Assembly (NCBI GenBank): GCA_945861345.1
Contig: CAMATX010000007.1
Coordinates: 1-46,957 of the forward strand
Source of the DNA: Comamonas sp. lk
GTDB taxonomy: Bacteria; Pseudomonadota; Gammaproteobacteria; Burkholderiales; Burkholderiaceae_C
Direction of reading: 5' to 3'
DNA length: 46,957 bases
The notes under the pieces were generated by a model that saw nothing but the letters and a program-made list of their open reading frames with translations, was not told the origin of the DNA and ran no database searches. This document shows, in pieces, positions 7,738-16,292 of the stretch. The stretch's first letter is position 1. Each line of letters starts with the position of its first letter. A program made the translations under genes and the position numbers.

Positions 7738-8771
7738 AACACTACTTGTTTCATAGGCCGCTGCACCTGGGCTTGCTGTTGGGCCTACTCACCTTGCTTT
7801 TGCTGGCGCTGGGCACGCTGGCGGGCAGCAGTGGCATGGACGCGCTGCCCTCGGTGCTGCGCGCTTTGCAGGCCGGGGCCGATGACGATGGCCGCATGCT
7901 GGCGCAAATTGTTTGGCAAATTCGCTTGCCGCGCGGCGTGGGCGCCTGGTTGTCCGGGGCCTTGCTTGGCCTGGCCGGTGCGCTGGCCCAAGGTGTGTTT
8001 CGCAATCCGCTGGCCGATCCGTATTTGCTGGGCAGCGCTTCGGGCGCATCGCTGGGCGTGTGTTTGGCGCTGGTGGCCATGGATGGGGCGTTGATCAACG
8101 TCCATTGGCTGGGCCGCGTGGGGCTGACGGGCGCCGCCTTTGCCGGCGCCATGGTCGCGGTGGTAATGACCGCTGCGCTGGCCCGGGGCGTGGCGCAGAC
8201 CCTGCGCCTGTTGCTCGCTGGTGTGGTGGTGGCGGTGGTGCTGGGTGCGGGCAGTTCGCTGGTTTTGCAAATGCATCCGCAGCTTTTGCAAAGCATGCAA
8301 GGCTTTATGTTGGGCAGCACCGCCTTTGTCGGCTGGGACGGCTGCGCGCTGATGCTGGCCGCTTTGCTGGTGGGTCTGGCCGTGACTTGGGCGCTGGGGC
8401 GCTGGGTCGATGGCCTGGTGCTGGGCGAGCACACCGCGCGCAGCATGGGCCTGCCGGTGGACGCCATGCGCTGGGTCTTGATTTTGACTTTGGCGCTGGC
8501 GACCGGCGCGGCGGTAGCGCACACCGGGCTGATTGCCTTTGTCGGGCTGGCCGCGCCGCACATCACCCGGCGCATGGTGCGTTGGGGGGCGCGTCACGGC
8601 GCGGTGCTGGCGGCGATGCTGGGCGGGCTGCTGCTGGCGGCGGCCGATTTATTGGCCCGCCTGGTGATTGCGCCGGCTGAATTGCCCGTGGGTGTGCTCA
8701 CCGCTTTGCTGGGCGGCGGCTATTTGCTGTGGCTGATGCGCCGCGCCCATGGTGCAGGGGCGATGCAATGA
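7734..8771 (+). CDS. btuC: Cobalamin ABC transporter, permease
   Basis: Inner-membrane permease of the FecCD/BtuC family, 345 residues with about ten membrane helices. Landmark segments are LRLPRGVGAWLSGALLGLAGAL-like (here IRLPRGVGAW near residues 64-73), NPLADPYLLGSASGASLG near 93-110, and the coupling region with FVGLAAPHITRR near 270-281. Works as a dimer with two BtuD subunits. The start at 7734 overlaps the btuF stop (ATGA) and its end overlaps the btuD start in the same way; an upstream in-frame codon at 7698 would merely lengthen the overlap. Confidence 0.92.
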   Translation: MKHYLFHRPLHLGLLLGLLTLLLLALGTLAGSSGMDALPSVLRALQAGADDDGRMLAQIVWQIRLPRGVGAWLSGALLGLAGALAQGVFRNPLADPYLLGSASGASLGVCLALVAMDGALINVHWLGRVGLTGAAFAGAMVAVVMTAALARGVAQTLRLLLAGVVVAVVLGAGSSLVLQMHPQLLQSMQGFMLGSTAFVGWDGCALMLAALLVGLAVTWALGRWVDGLVLGEHTARSMGLPVDAMRWVLILTLALATGAAVAHTGLIAFVGLAAPHITRRMVRWGARHGAVLAAMLGGLLLAAADLLARLVIAPAELPVGVLTALLGGGYLLWLMRRAHGAGAMQ

Positions 8772-9580
8772 CGGCGTCAATCGCTCTGCCGCCAGCGCTG
8801 CAGGTGCGCGGCTTGCAGGTGTCTTTGGGCGGGCGGCCGGTGTTGCAGGGCGTGGATTTTTCGGTGGCGGCGGGCCGCTGGGTCAGCATTGTGGGGCCCA
8901 ATGGAGCGGGCAAATCGACCTTGCTGGCGGCGCTGGCCGGATTGCTTCCGGCACAGGGGCAGATCAGCCTTTTGGGCCAAGATGTGGCGACTATGAACCC
9001 CGCCTACCGCGCCCGCAGCTTGGCCTGGATGGGCCAAAACGAACCCGCTGGCGAGGATCTGCGCGCCTGGGACGTGGTCTTGCTCGGGCGCTTGCCGCAC
9101 CAAGGCTGGCTGGCGGGCTTGCAGGCGCATGACCTGCAAGTGGCCGAGCAGGCTTTGCGCAGCACCCAGGCCTGGGACTGGCGCGAGCGCAGCATGGGCA
9201 CCTTGTCTGGTGGCGAGCGCCAGCGGGTGTTGCTGGCCCGCACTTTGGCGGTGCAGGCGCCGGTGATTCTGTTTGACGAACCGTTGTCGCACCTGGACCC
9301 ACCGCACCAGGCCGATTGGATGGACCTGACGCGCACCCTGGTCGCCGCGGGCGCCACCGTGCTGAGCGTGTTGCACGAAGTGTCCATGGCGCTGCAGGCC
9401 GACGAGATGCTGATGGTGCACAACGGGCGCCTGGTGCACCAAGGCGCTTGCGCCGACACGCGCACCCACCGCGCCTTGGAGCAGGTGTTTGACCAACGCA
9501 TCGCTGTGCATACCTTGGACGGCCAGGCGCTGGTGCTGCCGCGGCGCGCAGCGCGCGCAAGCCAACAGGAGCGCGCATGA
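8768..9580 (+). CDS. btuD: Cobalamin ABC transporter, ATPase
   Basis: Cytosolic ATPase that powers B12 import through BtuC. The 270 residues contain Walker A GPNGAGKST (43-51), a Q-loop around MGQNEPAGED, the ABC signature LSGGERQR near 143-150, Walker B VILFDEPLSHLD near 163-174, and the switch histidine in SVLHEVS near 204. The start at 8768 is the ATG overlapping the btuC stop; its own stop overlaps the cobQ start. The family also serves haem and siderophore importers, but the operon context points to cobalamin. Confidence 0.92.
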   Translation: MTASIALPPALQVRGLQVSLGGRPVLQGVDFSVAAGRWVSIVGPNGAGKSTLLAALAGLLPAQGQISLLGQDVATMNPAYRARSLAWMGQNEPAGEDLRAWDVVLLGRLPHQGWLAGLQAHDLQVAEQALRSTQAWDWRERSMGTLSGGERQRVLLARTLAVQAPVILFDEPLSHLDPPHQADWMDLTRTLVAAGATVLSVLHEVSMALQADEMLMVHNGRLVHQGACADTRTHRALEQVFDQRIAVHTLDGQALVLPRRAARASQQERA

Positions 9581-11133
9581 CCGCCGTCTGTGTCATGGTG
9601 CTGGGCACCACCAGCGGTGCCGGTAAAAGCTGGCTCACCACCGCGCTGTGCCGCTACTACGCCCGCCAGGGCCTCAAGGTAGCGCCTTTCAAAGCGCAAA
9701 ACATGTCTAACAATGCCCGCGTGGTCGCTGCTGCCCGTGGCGCCGATGGTATGGACGCTGCGCCCAGTGCGGGTGGCGAAATCGGCAGCGCCCAGTATTT
9801 TCAGGCGCTGGCGGCGCGTGCCTTGCCCGACGTGCGCATGAACCCGGTGCTGCTCAAACCCGAGGCTGACACGCGCAGCCAGGTGGTTTTGATCGGGCAG
9901 GTCAGCGCCGAACTCTCGGCGATGCCTTGGCGCACGCGCAGCGAACACGTCTGGCCCACGATTGCCGCCGCCCTGGACGCGCTGCGCGCCGACAACGATG
10001 TGGTGGTGATCGAGGGCGCCGGATCGCCCGCCGAAATCAATTTGTATGACAGCGACATCGTCAATATGCGCGTGGCCGCCCATGCACAAGCGGCTTGTCT
10101 GCTGGTCAGCGATATCGACCGGGGTGGCTCGTTTGCGCATCTGTACGGCACCTGGGCTTGGTTGGCGCCAGAACACCGCGCCCTGATCCGGGGCTTTGTG
10201 CTGAACAAGTTTCGTGGCGACCCGGCCTTGTTGGCGCCGGCCCCCGAGATGCTGCAAGAGCGCACCGGCGTGCCTACGGTAGCCACCCTGCCTATGTGGT
10301 GGCAACACGGCCTGCCCGAGGAAGACGGTGTGTTTGACGAGCGCAGCAGCGCCAGCGGCACGGTGCAGCGCACGGTGGCGGTGCTGGCCTACCCGCGCAT
10401 CAGCAATTTGGATGAATTCCAGGCGCTCAAAAACATCGAAGGTTTGCACCTGCAATGGGTGCGCAGCCCGACGCAGTTGGCCGCCCTGCAGCCCGGGCGC
10501 GACTGGATCATCCTGCCCGGCTCCAAAAGCACCAGTGCCGATTTGGCCTGGCTGCGCAGCCAGGGGCTCGACAGTGCGATCAGCGCGCACGCCCACGCGG
10601 GCGGTGCGGTGCTGGGCATTTGCGGCGGCTTGCAAATGTTGGGCGAGGCCTTGATCGACCCCCACGGCATCGACGGCAATGCGCCGGGCTTGGGCCTTTT
10701 GCCTTTGACCACGGTATTTGAAGCCGCCAAGACGGTGCGCCACAGCCGTTTGCAGTTTGATGCCGCCATGGCCACGCGGCCCGACGCGCCCTGGGCGGCG
10801 CTGGCCGGGCTGGCGGTGCAGGGTTATGAAATCCATCACGGGCAAACCCAGGCGCAGGCCGGTCGGGCCGACCAGGCGGTGCACCCCGCGTTGCCGCAAG
10901 GCCTGGGGTGGCAAAACGCGCAGGGCAATGTGCTGGGCGTGTATTTGCACGGGCTGTTTGAAGACGCTGCCGTGTTGGAGCGCTTGTTCGGCGCCAGCGC
11001 CGGCCAGCGGGTGCGCACGTTGGATGTGGTGTTTGACGGCTTAGCCGACTTTGCCCAGACGCATTTCGCGCCGGGCGTGCTGGACGGTTTGCTGCAGCCG
11101 CGCGACTGGAGCCTCGACCGGGCGGCGTCTTGA
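9577..11133 (+). CDS. cobQ: Adenosylcobyric acid synthase (glutamine-hydrolysing)
   Basis: Amidates the b, d, e and g side chains of adenosylcobyrinic acid a,c-diamide, a late step in cobalamin synthesis, using ATP and glutamine. It has 518 residues (family about 485-500). The N-terminal dethiobiotin-synthase-like ATPase domain carries GTTSGAGKS at 10-18, KAQNMSNNARV near 34-44, and IEGAGSPAEINL near 145-156. The C-terminal class I glutamine amidotransferase-like domain has nucleophile Cys349 in GICGGLQML and the histidine near 458 (YLHGLFED). About 15 extra residues lie after KAQNMSNNA in a glycine/alanine loop (about 46-60). Coupled by ATGA overlap to btuD, it ties import to corrinoid completion or salvage. 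Confidence 0.93.
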   Translation: MTAVCVMVLGTTSGAGKSWLTTALCRYYARQGLKVAPFKAQNMSNNARVVAAARGADGMDAAPSAGGEIGSAQYFQALAARALPDVRMNPVLLKPEADTRSQVVLIGQVSAELSAMPWRTRSEHVWPTIAAALDALRADNDVVVIEGAGSPAEINLYDSDIVNMRVAAHAQAACLLVSDIDRGGSFAHLYGTWAWLAPEHRALIRGFVLNKFRGDPALLAPAPEMLQERTGVPTVATLPMWWQHGLPEEDGVFDERSSASGTVQRTVAVLAYPRISNLDEFQALKNIEGLHLQWVRSPTQLAALQPGRDWIILPGSKSTSADLAWLRSQGLDSAISAHAHAGGAVLGICGGLQMLGEALIDPHGIDGNAPGLGLLPLTTVFEAAKTVRHSRLQFDAAMATRPDAPWAALAGLAVQGYEIHHGQTQAQAGRADQAVHPALPQGLGWQNAQGNVLGVYLHGLFEDAAVLERLFGASAGQRVRTLDVVFDGLADFAQTHFAPGVLDGLLQPRDWSLDRAAS

Positions 11134-11186
11134 TCTTGGTGTGCGCGATTGCTTTTCTGCGGTGAGGGGTTGGGCAGACCGGTGTC

Positions 11187-11912
11187 TCACATCTCCTCAA
11201 GCATTTTCTTGGCTCTTGAGAGGCCCGATTTGGCAAGGAGGGTTAGAGGCGTGGGTTCGGGTTTCCAATGTGCAACAAACTGTTCAGCAGCTTCGACCTC
11301 ATTGGCTGACATGTCCCGCTTGAGGTCATCCAGTGCGGATTGCGCCTTTTGGGAGATATTTCCTTCGGACGAGAGTTTGGCCAATTTAAAGTAGCTATAG
11401 GTGCGTACTTTGTCGACGGGTACCCCACGGCCGTCTTTATAGCTTACGGACAGGTTGTAAAGTGCCAAGGACACGCCTTGCGCAGCGGCAGCCTGGGTCC
11501 ATCGGATCGCGTTATCAACATCGTTGCGCTTTAGGTAAACGATGGAAACGTCATATTGCGCCAAAGAATATCCCGCATTTGCCGCCTTTAGTTTGTGCTC
11601 AAGCGCCAAAGCATCGTCTAGAGGAACAATATCGCCAAATTGACCTCCAAGATAGCACCCCACTTTATATTCAGCCAGCATATCGCCATTGCGTGCACCT
11701 TTTTCAAACCATCGAAAAGCCTGCTTGGGGTCTTTCGGCACACCAATACCGTTGTTTAAAAACATGCCAATGTGGTACTGCGCTTCGGCATTGTTTTTCT
11801 GGGCTAGCTCCAGCATTTTTATATACAAATGGTCTTGGGCTAGCGCAAGGCATGTCCATAGGTTCAGAAGAGTAAATACGATTAATGCTCTCGCGCTTAC
11901 TTGAAGATGCAT
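11187..11912 (-). CDS. Exported Sel1-repeat protein
   Basis: Protein of 241 residues, beginning at an ATG preceded by GGAG 5 nt upstream, with a signal peptide ending near residue 26 (LWTCLALAQ). The body is built of tetratricopeptide-like Sel1 repeats: AEAQYHIGMFLNNGIGV then KDPKQAFRWFEKGARNG; AEYKVGCYLGGQFG; a partly degenerate middle repeat; and ALYNLSVSYKDGRGVPVD. Sel1 proteins mediate protein-protein contacts in the envelope; the partner is unknown. The gene is A+T-richer than the B12 operon beside it. It stands alone on its strand, with the lipoprotein hydrolase 300 nt upstream. Confidence 0.75.
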   Translation of the reverse strand: MHLQVSARALIVFTLLNLWTCLALAQDHLYIKMLELAQKNNAEAQYHIGMFLNNGIGVPKDPKQAFRWFEKGARNGDMLAEYKVGCYLGGQFGDIVPLDDALALEHKLKAANAGYSLAQYDVSIVYLKRNDVDNAIRWTQAAAAQGVSLALYNLSVSYKDGRGVPVDKVRTYSYFKLAKLSSEGNISQKAQSALDDLKRDMSANEVEAAEQFVAHWKPEPTPLTLLAKSGLSRAKKMLEEM

Positions 11913-12212
11913 TTTTTCTCCTATCCAAGGGTGTTTATGTGTCATCACGTCGGTAAAACCGGCTTGCGGTTGGTAATGAGAAAACGATAACGTTTTCCAG
12001 AAAAAGCTGCATCCCCAAAACAGGTGAATTTCAGGCGCTTTGTTGCGATCGCCAATCGCCTCTACAGGATTAACCACTGACGGGTGTCGACCAGCAATTT
12101 GGCGGGGAAAGAGAAAAGACCGTGGGCCAATTCCCCCGCATTTTCATTGCCGACGTGATATTTGAATCTAGATCGATCCAGTACTGACGGTAACTCACCT
12201 TTGCGCGTGCAT
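11913..12212. other. Intergenic spacer, A+T-rich
   Basis: Three hundred bases between two minus-strand genes. It contains the ribosome site of the Sel1 gene and a short AACG-TTAT-like dyad near 11983-11996 (GATAACGTT region). No convincing gene, RNA or terminator was found. Short open frames here show no protein-like pattern. Confidence 0.4.
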
Positions 12213-13145
12213 TCAACGACTTGCATCTAAAGAATGCCGCGAAACAAAATCCCAAATGGTTTGGTTCGTGTCAAAGTCCATGTTCAAAGGCCCCAAGTCC
12301 CCGCCCATGGCGCGAACGAAATAATTGGCGTTAAAGCGCGAGTTGGGCCAGTGGTGACCACCATTTTCGATTTTATAAAAAACGACATCTTTCCCGATAT
12401 CAGATTGATATTTCAGCACCTTTACTGACGTTGGGCTTGAATCATTTTTTGGAGGAATTGCGTAAGTTTCGGTTACTTTGAAGCATTGGTTTACTTGCCT
12501 CCAGAAACGCACTGTGTCTTCGGCGGAAGTTATGTTGCGCCTCATGTCACCCTTGTAAAGAGAGTCTGCTGTGCCCATGATGAAAAGCAGAGGAATGGGC
12601 TTTTGTTGCGGGCTTGACTCGATATTCGAAATATTGCTACCAGGGCGCGAAAAGTGCATGCGTGTTGCGGCCACCAACACCATGGCAGCCATCTTTTCAG
12701 GTATCGCTTGTGCCAAAGGTGTTAAAAAAAATCCACCGCCGGATAATCCCACAAAGTAGATTTTTTTATCATCTACGTTGTATCGTTTTTCAACGTCAGT
12801 GAGCACCTTTTTTATATATTCAATTTCGATTTCTATTTTTTCTGGCGACACCCATCTTTTGTTTAATGCATTTGGGTAGACAACAATAAATTTGTTTTTA
12901 TCAGCCACCTCATCCATGCCGGTATAAATTTGGGTTTGCCATGCGGTGCTCGGATCTCCATGCAGCACGAGCATCAAGGGATACCGGTTCTCACTTCCGT
13001 ACCCCATCGGGAGATGTATGTTGTAGTCTCGCGATATATGGTTTGAAGAAAATTTAACCGAATCAAAGCCCGCGCAAGCGCTAAGCCATAGCGCCAAAAA
13101 CAATAAGAGGGTCCGCGTAAGAAATCGATATGTCGTCATGCGCAC
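12213..13145 (-). CDS. Lipoprotein alpha/beta hydrolase (PHB depolymerase/feruloyl-esterase-like)
   Basis: Predicted envelope-anchored serine hydrolase of 310 residues. A hydrophobic leader ends in the lipobox LSAC with Cys24. The fold features are LMLVLHGDPS near residues 58-67 (oxyanion side), the nucleophile elbow GLSGGG with Ser135, and GGHHWPNS near 270 supplying the histidine. The pattern (HGDPSTAW, GGGFFLTPLA, GGHHWP) resembles the LpqC/extracellular polyhydroxybutyrate depolymerase group of carbohydrate esterase-like enzymes. Another in-frame ATG lies two codons later (13139). The gene is A+T-richer than its neighbours and uses different codons, hinting at acquisition. The substrate is unknown; PHB-related activity is only a family hint. 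Confidence 0.75.
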   Translation of the reverse strand: MRMTTYRFLTRTLLLFLALWLSACAGFDSVKFSSNHISRDYNIHLPMGYGSENRYPLMLVLHGDPSTAWQTQIYTGMDEVADKNKFIVVYPNALNKRWVSPEKIEIEIEYIKKVLTDVEKRYNVDDKKIYFVGLSGGGFFLTPLAQAIPEKMAAMVLVAATRMHFSRPGSNISNIESSPQQKPIPLLFIMGTADSLYKGDMRRNITSAEDTVRFWRQVNQCFKVTETYAIPPKNDSSPTSVKVLKYQSDIGKDVVFYKIENGGHHWPNSRFNANYFVRAMGGDLGPLNMDFDTNQTIWDFVSRHSLDASR

Positions 13146-13156
13146 CCCTAAGCTGC

Positions 13157-13789
13157 CTAGCGCTGCTTGTCCTTGAACCCGCAGCAGTCAAAAACCGCAC
13201 ACTGCCCGCACAAAGGCTTGCGCGCCTGGCACACATAGCGGCCGTGCAATATCAGCCAGTGGTGGGCATCCACCAGAAATTCAGCGGGGATGCGCTTGAG
13301 CAGTTTGTGCTCCACCGCCAGCGGCGTCGCGCCGGGCGCTAAGCCCGTGCGGTTGCCCAGGCGAAAAAGGTGGGTGTCCACCGCCATCGTCGCCTCGCCG
13401 AAGGCGACATTGAGCACCACGTTGGCTGTTTTGCGCCCCACGCCTGGCAAAGCCTCTAGCGCTTCGCGGCTGCGGGGCACCTGGCCGCCGTGTTGGTCCA
13501 TCAAGATATGGCAGGTTTGCATCAGGTGCCGCGCCTTGCTGCGGTATAGGCCAATGGTTTTGATGTGCTGCTCCAGCCCCTCCAGCCCCAGGTGGATGAT
13601 TTTTTCCGGCGTATTGGCCACCCCAAAAAGGCGAGCCGTGGCTTTGTTCACGCCCACGTCGGTGGCCTGGGCCGAAAGCAGCACGGCGGCCAGCAGCTCA
13701 AAGACGCTGGCGTAGTGCAACTCGGTTTGTGGCTGCGGGTTGGCGGCGCGCAAGATGCTGAAGAATTGGTAGATGGCCGTTGGTTTCAT
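13157..13789 (-). CDS. nth: Endonuclease III
   Basis: DNA glycosylase/AP lyase that removes oxidised pyrimidines in base excision repair. It has 210 residues, the standard length, from the ATG at 13789. Visible elements are LLSAQATD near residues 36-43, the helix-hairpin-helix LPGVGRKTA with the catalytic lysine near residue 119, the catalytic aspartate in VDTHLFR near 138, and a C-terminal [4Fe-4S] cluster motif CQARKPLCGQCAVFDC with the exact C-X6-C-X2-C-X5-C spacing. It is divergent from the aminotransferase gene. Confidence 0.96.
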   Translation of the reverse strand: MKPTAIYQFFSILRAANPQPQTELHYASVFELLAAVLLSAQATDVGVNKATARLFGVANTPEKIIHLGLEGLEQHIKTIGLYRSKARHLMQTCHILMDQHGGQVPRSREALEALPGVGRKTANVVLNVAFGEATMAVDTHLFRLGNRTGLAPGATPLAVEHKLLKRIPAEFLVDAHHWLILHGRYVCQARKPLCGQCAVFDCCGFKDKQR

Positions 13790-13886
13790 GGTGGGGCTGG
13801 GGCGCCGCTGTGTTGGCCATGGGCCCCAAAACGGGCACGCTGGAAGTTGGCGACAATAGGGTTTTGACCATCGGAAGATACCGCAA

Positions 13887-15095
13887 ATGTCCAGCGCGCC
13901 CGCCCCCGTTTTTGCCGACCGCCTCAACAATGTCGAGACCTCGGCCATTCGCGAACTCTTTAAGCTCTTGGGCAAGCCCGGCATCATCAGCTTTGCCGGC
14001 GGCTTTCCGGACAGCGCATTGTTTGACGTGGACGGCATTCGCGCCGCCACCCTGGCCGCGCTGGACCAAGACGCTGGCGCCGCCTTGCAATACGGCGCCA
14101 CCGAGGGCTACGGCCCGCTGCGCGAGGAGTTGGCCAGCTTCATGGCCAGCAAGGGGGTGCGCGAACTCGCTGCCGAGCAGCTGATCGTCACCACGGGCAG
14201 CCAGCAGGCGCTGGATTTGCTGGGCAAAGTGCTGATCAACCCCGGCGACAAGGTCATCGTCGAGGGGCCGACGTTTTTGGCCACCATCAACTGTTTCCGT
14301 CTGTACGGCGCCGACCTGGTCAGCGCGCCGTTGGACGGGCAGGGCGTTGACACCGAGGCGCTGGAGCGCCTGATCCTGGAGCACCGGCCCAAATTTGTCT
14401 ACCTGATCCCCACCTTTGGCAACCCCAGCGGCGGCCTGCTGGACCTGGCGCGGCGCAAAGCGGTGCTGCAAATGGCCGTCAAATACCAAACCCTGATCGT
14501 CGAGGACGACCCTTATGGCGACCTGTATTTCGGCCAGGCGCCCCCGCCCAGCTTGCTGGCCTTGAGCAGCGAGGTGCCCGGCAGTCGGGACCTCTTGGTG
14601 CATTGCGGCTCGCTCTCCAAGGTACTGTCGCCTGGCTTGCGCGTGGGCTGGATGGTTGGGCCGCCCGAGTTGCTGGCCCGGGCGACCATGTGCAAGCAGT
14701 TCAGCGATGCCCACACCAGCACCTATGCCCAGGCCACTGCGGCGCACTACCTGCGCGCCGGGCGCTTGCCTGCGACGCTGGCCAAAGTGCGTGCGGTGTA
14801 TGCCGAGCGGGCGCAGGCCATGGCCCTGGCCTTGCGCCAGGATGTGGGTGATGCCTTGGACTTTGTACCGCCGCAGGGCGGCTTGTTTGTGTGGGCGCGG
14901 CTGACCGGTGCGGGGGGCAAACCCACCCACGCCGCTGAATTTGCCCAGCGCGCCATCGCCAAGGGCGTGGCTTTTGTGCCCGGCATGCCGTTTTATTGCG
15001 CCCACGGCGACCCGGCCACGCTGCGTCTGAGCTTTGCCACCGCCGGCCCCGACAAAATCCGCGAGGGCGTGGCGCGCCTGGCGCAGGCGCTGTAA
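13887..15095 (+). CDS. PLP-dependent aminotransferase (2-aminoadipate/LysN type)
   Basis: Fold-type I aminotransferase of 402 residues, class I/II, resembling LysN/2-aminoadipate and multi-substrate aminotransferases. Seen motifs: ISFAGGFPDSALFD near residues 34-47, YGATEGYGPLREELA near 68-82, GSQQALDLLGKV, the PLP-contacting NPSGG, DDPYGDLYF, and SLSKVLSPGLRVGW with the Schiff-base lysine near residue 245. It lacks an N-terminal GntR DNA-binding domain, so it is an enzyme, not an MocR regulator. It converges with galU, leaving only 3 nt between stop codons. The amino acid substrate cannot be read from context. Confidence 0.88.
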   Translation: MSSAPAPVFADRLNNVETSAIRELFKLLGKPGIISFAGGFPDSALFDVDGIRAATLAALDQDAGAALQYGATEGYGPLREELASFMASKGVRELAAEQLIVTTGSQQALDLLGKVLINPGDKVIVEGPTFLATINCFRLYGADLVSAPLDGQGVDTEALERLILEHRPKFVYLIPTFGNPSGGLLDLARRKAVLQMAVKYQTLIVEDDPYGDLYFGQAPPPSLLALSSEVPGSRDLLVHCGSLSKVLSPGLRVGWMVGPPELLARATMCKQFSDAHTSTYAQATAAHYLRAGRLPATLAKVRAVYAERAQAMALALRQDVGDALDFVPPQGGLFVWARLTGAGGKPTHAAEFAQRAIAKGVAFVPGMPFYCAHGDPATLRLSFATAGPDKIREGVARLAQAL

Positions 15096-15098
15096 GGC

Positions 15099-15962
15099 CT
15101 AAAGCCGGTCGGCCAGGCCGCGCAGGTAACCCTGAAAGTCGGCGCCAGTCTCGGGGTGGCGCAAGGCCAGCTCCACGCTGGCCTTGAGATAGCCCAGCTT
15201 GGAGCCGCAGTCGTAGCGTATGCCTTCGTAGGCAAATGCGTACACCGCCTCTTGCTGCAGCAGGCTTTGGATGGCGTCGGTCAGCTGGTACTCGCCGCCA
15301 GCGCCGGGCTGCAGGGCTTGGATGTGCTTAAAAATCGAGGGCGTGAAGATATAGCGTCCCACCACGCCCATGTCCGAGGGGGCGTTTTCCGGGGCGGGCT
15401 TTTCGACGATGGACGAGAGTTTGGTCAGCCCCGGCGCGATGTCTGTGCCGGCCACCATGCCGTAGGACCGGCTTTGGGACACGTCAATGCGCTCGACGGC
15501 GATGACCGAGCTGCGGTAGTGGCGGTACTGGGCCAGCATTTGGCTCAGCACGCCGGGGCGGTTGTCGAGCAAGTCGTCGGCCAATATCACCGCAAAGGGC
15601 TCCTCGCCCACCAGCGAGGCGGCGCACTGCACCGCATGGCCCAAGCCCAGGGCCTCGGCCTGACGCACATAAATACAGTTCACATGCGCCGGTTTGATGT
15701 TTTGCACCAGAGCGAGTAAATCGGTTTTGTTTTTGGCCTGCAACTCGTGCTCGAGTTCGAAGGAGCGGTCAAAGTGGTCCTCGATGCTGCGCTTGCTGCG
15801 GCCGGTCACAAAGATAAGCTCGGTAAAGCCGGCTTCGATGGCTTCTTCGACCGCGTATTGAATCAGCGGTTTGTCCACCACGCACAGCATTTCTTTGGGG
15901 CTGGCTTTGGTGGCGGGCAAAAAGCGGGTGCCCAGACCGGCGACGGGGAAAACGGCTTTCAT
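15099..15962 (-). CDS. galU: UTP-glucose-1-phosphate uridylyltransferase
   Basis: Makes UDP-glucose from UTP and glucose-1-phosphate for envelope polysaccharides. The 287 residues begin with the nucleotidyltransferase signature FPVAGLGTRFLPATKASPKEML at residues 5-26 (uridine and metal binding), followed by KPLIQYAVEEAI, ADDLLD near 128-133, and GVVGRYIF and EYQLTDAI in the sugar-binding half. The length and motif order are those of GalU. A purine-rich GAGAGGA site lies upstream of the ATG. It is divergent from the large receptor gene across a 330-nt spacer. Confidence 0.95.
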   Translation of the reverse strand: MKAVFPVAGLGTRFLPATKASPKEMLCVVDKPLIQYAVEEAIEAGFTELIFVTGRSKRSIEDHFDRSFELEHELQAKNKTDLLALVQNIKPAHVNCIYVRQAEALGLGHAVQCAASLVGEEPFAVILADDLLDNRPGVLSQMLAQYRHYRSSVIAVERIDVSQSRSYGMVAGTDIAPGLTKLSSIVEKPAPENAPSDMGVVGRYIFTPSIFKHIQALQPGAGGEYQLTDAIQSLLQQEAVYAFAYEGIRYDCGSKLGYLKASVELALRHPETGADFQGYLRGLADRL

Positions 15963-16292
15963 GGGTTCAAAGTCCTCTCAAGGCGGCTTGGCGCCGGGGT
16001 GGCGCTATTGTCAATCAAGGTCGCGCAACGCTGTTTGCTGTCACGAATTTGTCATTTTTAGAGACCTGGATTGCAGCGGGTACCACTTTTAGCGTACGCC
16101 GATTTAAACCCCGTATTCCCCGATTTCCCCGCTTTGCAGGGGCATGCGGCATAGATCGCCACAAAACGTCGAAATTCCGACAATTTTCGGATGCGCCATG
16201 CGTACGTTGAGATTATGAATTTAACATTTTTGACATATAGTTAAGTTAAATTTATGAAAGTCACAATATTCGTTAGCGAAAGGCAATTTTTC
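15963..16292. other. Divergent regulatory spacer galU / large receptor
   Basis: A 330-nt spacer. The galU side carries its ribosome site. The right-hand 80 nt are A+T-rich and contain a recognisable promoter and an inverted repeat (annotated separately). No small gene or structured RNA was convincing. Confidence 0.5.
16218..16258 (+). promoter_or_regulatory. Sigma-70 promoter with flanking inverted repeat for the large receptor
   Basis: A consensus -35 TTGACA (16230-16235) and a -10-like TATGAA (16253-16258) are separated by 17 nt, predicting a start near 16265. An 8-bp inverted repeat, AATTTAAC (16218-16225) and GTTAAATT (16245-16252), straddles the -35 element and most of the spacer. This is a natural position for a repressor or activator site. 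The promoter position rules against translation from the ATG at 16254. Confidence 0.6.

Noticed and set aside
9004-10950. A long open frame of 648 codons on the minus strand across btuD and cobQ.
   Set aside because: It is antisense to two genes with all their catalytic motifs intact; in high-G+C DNA such shadow frames are common, and its translation is rich in Arg, Ala, Gln and His without any domain.
16254-16292. The upstream ATG as the start of the large receptor.
   Set aside because: It lies inside the predicted -10 element and would put 13 polar residues before a normal signal peptide.
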